In this document: piece after piece, positions 40,708-43,324 of the stretch
Numbering within the stretch: position 1 is the first letter of the stretch
Layout of the letters: every line of letters starts with the position of its first letter
NCBI RefSeq assembly: GCF_003459505.1
Contig: NZ_QRWD01000013.1
Location: forward strand, 24,331-67,654
DNA length: 43,324 nt
Direction of reading: 5' to 3'
Source: Collinsella sp. AF20-14LB
GTDB lineage: Bacteria > Actinomycetota > Coriobacteriia > Coriobacteriales > Coriobacteriaceae
Position numbers and translations under genes: made by a program
The notes under the pieces: model-generated
Seen by the model: the letters and a program-made list of their open reading frames with translations, nothing else
Told to the model about the DNA's origin: nothing
The model's database searches: none

Positions 40708-41529
40708 CTACAGCAGATGCTCCTCGATAAAGATCGCGATGCCGTCTTTGTCGTTGCTGGCGGTTACAAAATCGGCGGCGGCGCGGGTGGCGGCGCTGCC
40801 GTTTGCCATGGCCACGCCCACGCCGACGTCAGCCACCATGCAGGTGTCGTTATCGGCATCGCCAAACACGCAGATGTCCTGGAGCTCCATGTCGTTGAGC
40901 TCTGCCACGCGCACAAGACCGCGCGTCTTGGACACGCGCGGATCCATGAACTCGTAGAGCCGCTGCGTGGTTTGCAGAGCTGCCGCCTTAACAGTGTCAT
41001 CGGCAAACGTCGACGCCCGCTCAATCACCCGCGGCATTACCTCGGGCGCCATGGTAAACATCACCTTGGGCTGCGGATCGCGCAAAAACTCGGCAAAATC
41101 GACCACCTGGTAGGGCACGCCGTCGACGCGCGACAGGTGCTCGACGCACGCGTTGCTCTCGGGCACATAGAGCACGCCGTTTCGGGGGCAGACGGGCGTT
41201 GCCGGCAGGCCCGCCATGTGCTTGCAGATGCGCGCGATGGTCTCGCCCGGCAGCGGGTAGCTCAGCTCGTTGATGCCGTGCGCACGGTCGATGACCTCGG
41301 CGCCACCGCAGCCCACCAGCACGGCCACCAGGCCTTCAATGCCCCAGAGCTCGTACATGGCCTCGGTCGCGTGGGCGTCGCGCCCGGTGCACAGGCCAAA
41401 GAGCACGCCGCGCTCGCGCAGGGAGCGGATCGCCGCCACGGTGCGCGGGGACACCGTGTGCTGGCTCGTGAGCAGCGTGCCGTCGATATCGCAGAACACG
41501 GCTTTGATATGGCTGAAGGTGGTGTCCAT
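40708..41529 (-). CDS. Cof-type HAD phosphatase
   Basis: The 273-aa hydrolase has motif I FCDIDGTLLTS (the two Asp are the nucleophile and acid), a threonine/serine motif II region (LCTGRDA), a conserved Lys in the C1/C2 part, and motif IV ICVFGDADNDTCM. The cap domain sits between, as in Cof/YbjI-type sugar- or nucleotide-phosphate phosphatases; the substrate is unknown. ATG 41529 has GAAAGG upstream; a longer open frame runs into repeats and is not used. Confidence 0.9.
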   Translation of the reverse strand: MDTTFSHIKAVFCDIDGTLLTSQHTVSPRTVAAIRSLRERGVLFGLCTGRDAHATEAMYELWGIEGLVAVLVGCGGAEVIDRAHGINELSYPLPGETIARICKHMAGLPATPVCPRNGVLYVPESNACVEHLSRVDGVPYQVVDFAEFLRDPQPKVMFTMAPEVMPRVIERASTFADDTVKAAALQTTQRLYEFMDPRVSKTRGLVRVAELNDMELQDICVFGDADNDTCMVADVGVGVAMANGSAATRAAADFVTASNDKDGIAIFIEEHLL

Positions 41530-41584
41530 GGGGGCCTTTCTGGGTTGTGCGGCGGTGCTGGATGAGGTCAGAAATGGTGTACAT

Positions 41585-41615
41585 GGTATACCAAGGCGCA
41601 GGCGCGGCCTGTCAA
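41585..41615 (-). promoter_or_regulatory. Candidate promoter of the HAD gene
   Basis: On the - strand TTGACA (41615-41610) and TATACC (41590-41585) are 19 nt apart, with TGG before the -10. The -35 is perfect but the spacing is long. Confidence 0.42.
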
Positions 41616-41622
41616 AGCAAAA

Positions 41623-41655
41623 ACCACCACAAAGGCGCCTGGCCCCTTTGTGGTG
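41623..41655. repeat. Intergenic palindrome family 1, copy C
   Basis: CACCACAAAGG, cgcctggcc and CCTTTGTGGTG form an 11-bp stem between the HAD promoter and the family 2 palindrome. Confidence 0.85.
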
Positions 41656-41674
41656 ATCGCGGCGTCTACGGGCC

Positions 41675-41739
41675 AAACCATCACAACATTCGACGTTTTT
41701 CGGCAAAATCGCGATTTTTACCGAATGTTGTGATGGTTT
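41675..41739. repeat. Intergenic palindrome family 2, copy B
   Basis: AAACCATCACAACATTCG (41675-41692) pairs perfectly with 41722-41739, and the centre aaaatcgcgatttt is itself palindromic. It starts 1 nt beyond the MFS stop, so it may act as a terminator or 3' end stabiliser. Confidence 0.88.
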
Positions 41740-41740
41740 C

Positions 41741-43021
41741 TTACTGCTTTACGGCACGTTCCAAGTGATTGCGTCCAAACAGCAGCAGTGCCGCGGGAAC
41801 CGCCGTCACGACCATGCCTGCCCCCACGAGTGTCCGTTGTACGCCAAATGTTGCCGCCAGCCACGGGGCAATCGCCAGAGGGGCCACACCAGCGAACATA
41901 TTGCCAAAGCCCATGACCGAATTGACGCGACCAAGCTGCTCGAGCGGAGCCGTCGTCTGCACAATGGTGTTGTGGAGCGGGTTGACGACACCCCAAGCTA
42001 TACCCAGGGCGATCTGGCCGACAAGGGCCACGCCCACGTACGGTGTCCCCACATAGAGCAGACTTCCCAGGCCCACGGACATAAGCGCCACGAGCAGCGT
42101 TTTAAGGTTGACCAGGTGCGGCGGCAAGCGGAGCGCGAGCACGGCACCCAGCACCGCGCCGACACCGCAGGCAGACGAGAGCCAGCCCATCCACTCAACG
42201 CCAACGTGCAGAACATCGCGATAGAAAAACGACTCGAGCGGATCGAAGGCACCGTAGCCAAAGTTCGAGAGGAAGATGATGCAAAACAGCAGGGCGAGAA
42301 CGCTGTTGGTGAAGACTGTCTTGATGCTGGCTGCGAAGGTGGCACGGGAGGATGCGCTGGGGTTGGAGCTTTGTCCCGCACGCTCCCCTTCCTCTGCCGA
42401 ATCGGCATCCGCATGCCCGGCGACATGGCTGGTCTGCGGCCTAAAGCCCCAACCGGCGACGAGCGCCAGCACGGTAAAGAGCATCATGAGCACAAACACC
42501 GCGCGCGACGACGCAGCCGCCGCGACAAAGCCGCCCAGCGTGGGGCCAACGATGATACTCACGTTTGAAAACATGGCGATGGCGGAGTTGATGTCTTTGA
42601 GCTCGACAGGATCGTCGGTGAGGTAAGCCGGATAGGATGTGGCGATGGGCTGGGCGAATCCCATCACAAAGCCCAGAAACACCGCGCCGAGTAGGACGAC
42701 GCCGGTCGCGCTGCCAAAGGCGATGATTGCCGTGCCAGTTGCGAGAGCGCCGATGATGCTCAGCAAGAAATGGCGGCGCGGACCCCATGCGTCGAGCGCA
42801 GCGCCGCCCGCAAAGGATCCCAGGATCACGAAAACGTTCATGAACAGGACGGCCAGCGATGTCGCGACGACCGAGGCATCGTCCGCATAGGTAAGCGTTC
42901 CGATGACGCCGATAAAGTAGCTGGTCTGAAACCCGGTGTAGATGAGAAAGCGCATCGCTACCAGGCGCTTGGCCTGCATGGACAGCGAAGGTTGAGGTTT
43001 TGAGAGAAGAGATGCGAGCAT
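41741..43021 (-). CDS. MFS transporter
   Basis: The 426-aa membrane protein has about 12 hydrophobic segments in two halves separated by a charged loop (near HVAGHADADSAEEGERAGQS). The loop after the second segment carries the MFS-type signature GGAALDAWGPRRHFL. It resembles MFS_3-type drug or siderophore exporters; the substrate cannot be read. ATG 43021 has AAGGAG 5 nt upstream and is preferred over ATG 43039. Confidence 0.88.
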   Translation of the reverse strand: MLASLLSKPQPSLSMQAKRLVAMRFLIYTGFQTSYFIGVIGTLTYADDASVVATSLAVLFMNVFVILGSFAGGAALDAWGPRRHFLLSIIGALATGTAIIAFGSATGVVLLGAVFLGFVMGFAQPIATSYPAYLTDDPVELKDINSAIAMFSNVSIIVGPTLGGFVAAAASSRAVFVLMMLFTVLALVAGWGFRPQTSHVAGHADADSAEEGERAGQSSNPSASSRATFAASIKTVFTNSVLALLFCIIFLSNFGYGAFDPLESFFYRDVLHVGVEWMGWLSSACGVGAVLGAVLALRLPPHLVNLKTLLVALMSVGLGSLLYVGTPYVGVALVGQIALGIAWGVVNPLHNTIVQTTAPLEQLGRVNSVMGFGNMFAGVAPLAIAPWLAATFGVQRTLVGAGMVVTAVPAALLLFGRNHLERAVKQ

Positions 43022-43324
43022 GGAGACTCCTTGTTTCATACGAATACGGGCGGTGGGTATTCGCCACCGTCTGTCAAATCAATCTATCCGCATGAAACAT
43101 TAAGGAGGCATCAGGACCCTTCTCTCCGTTTTTCGCTCAGTATGAACTACTTGGTAGATTGTAAGGCATGTCCCACACATCTACTAAAGCAAAATCCACC
43201 ACAAAGGTGCCTGGCCCCTTTGTGGTGGAAATGGCGTTTGCCCAGATAAAACCTGTCGAAATAAACCTGTCCCTTTTAATATGAGCAGGACATTGTCAAG
43301 AGGCAAAATCGGGCCTGGCCCCAA
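43022..43324. other. Gene-free right end of the window
   Basis: Upstream of the MFS gene, GTTTCATACG and CGCATGAAAC arms (43034-43100) flank an inner hairpin, ggcggtgg/ccaccgtc, a possible regulator site. A perfect TTGACA on the - strand lies between them without a good -10. The rest holds palindrome copy D and AT-rich sequence. No gene is seen. Confidence 0.5.
43195..43229. repeat. Intergenic palindrome family 1, copy D
   Basis: TCCACCACAAAGG, tgcctggcc and CCTTTGTGGTGGA give a perfect 13-bp stem. Confidence 0.88.

Overview
The window is GC-rich, tightly packed DNA from a Gram-positive host, most likely a gut Coriobacteriia such as Collinsella. That host call is an inference. It rests on base composition, a tmRNA tag ending in MALAA, a gatCAB operon, sortase-built pili and the gene style; no rRNA or species marker is present.

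Positions 1-22773 are the late half of a siphovirus-type prophage, all on the + strand. The order is DNA packaging (terS, terL), portal, a minor capsid protein fused to a JAMM-like domain, scaffold, major capsid, connector and minor capsid genes, tail tube with an Ig-like domain, two tail-assembly proteins, tape measure, distal tail protein, tail endopeptidase/fibre and a BppU-like baseplate protein. Then come a diversity-generating retroelement (DGR), a coiled-coil membrane protein, holin, amidase endolysin and a last small membrane protein. Integrase, repressor and replication genes are not in the window. The right end abuts the 3' end of the host tmRNA gene (ssrA, - strand), the probable attachment site.

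The main finding is the DGR (17426-20476): target gene, Avd-like gene, template repeat (TR) and reverse transcriptase (RT), in the same order as the Bordetella phage BPP-1 system. The variable repeat (VR, 18196-18323) is the 3' end of a tail-tip gene with a WWLRS-type C-terminal domain. It aligns without gaps to the TR (18934-19061). All 14 differences fall on adenines of the TR, which is the signature of adenine-directed mutagenic retrohoming. Ten codons of the putative receptor-binding protein have been changed.

Positions 23377-31129 hold host genes: an unknown 144-aa protein, a RelB-like/PIN toxin-antitoxin pair with a clear promoter and operator, a P1B-type ATPase with a DUF6110-like partner behind a metalloregulator-like operator, and the gatC-gatA-gatB operon.

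Positions 31475-40300 are a pilus locus on the - strand: a large beta-helix adhesin (LPLSG), a second pilin (MPSTG), a major-type pilin (LPLTG) and, beyond a strong terminator, a class C sortase. The adhesin has a G9 tract early in the mature region. Gain or loss of one G brings a stop within a few codons, so pilus expression is probably phase-variable.

Positions 40700-43324 carry a Cof-type HAD phosphatase, an MFS transporter and copies of two families of intergenic palindromes that also occur near the sortase gene.
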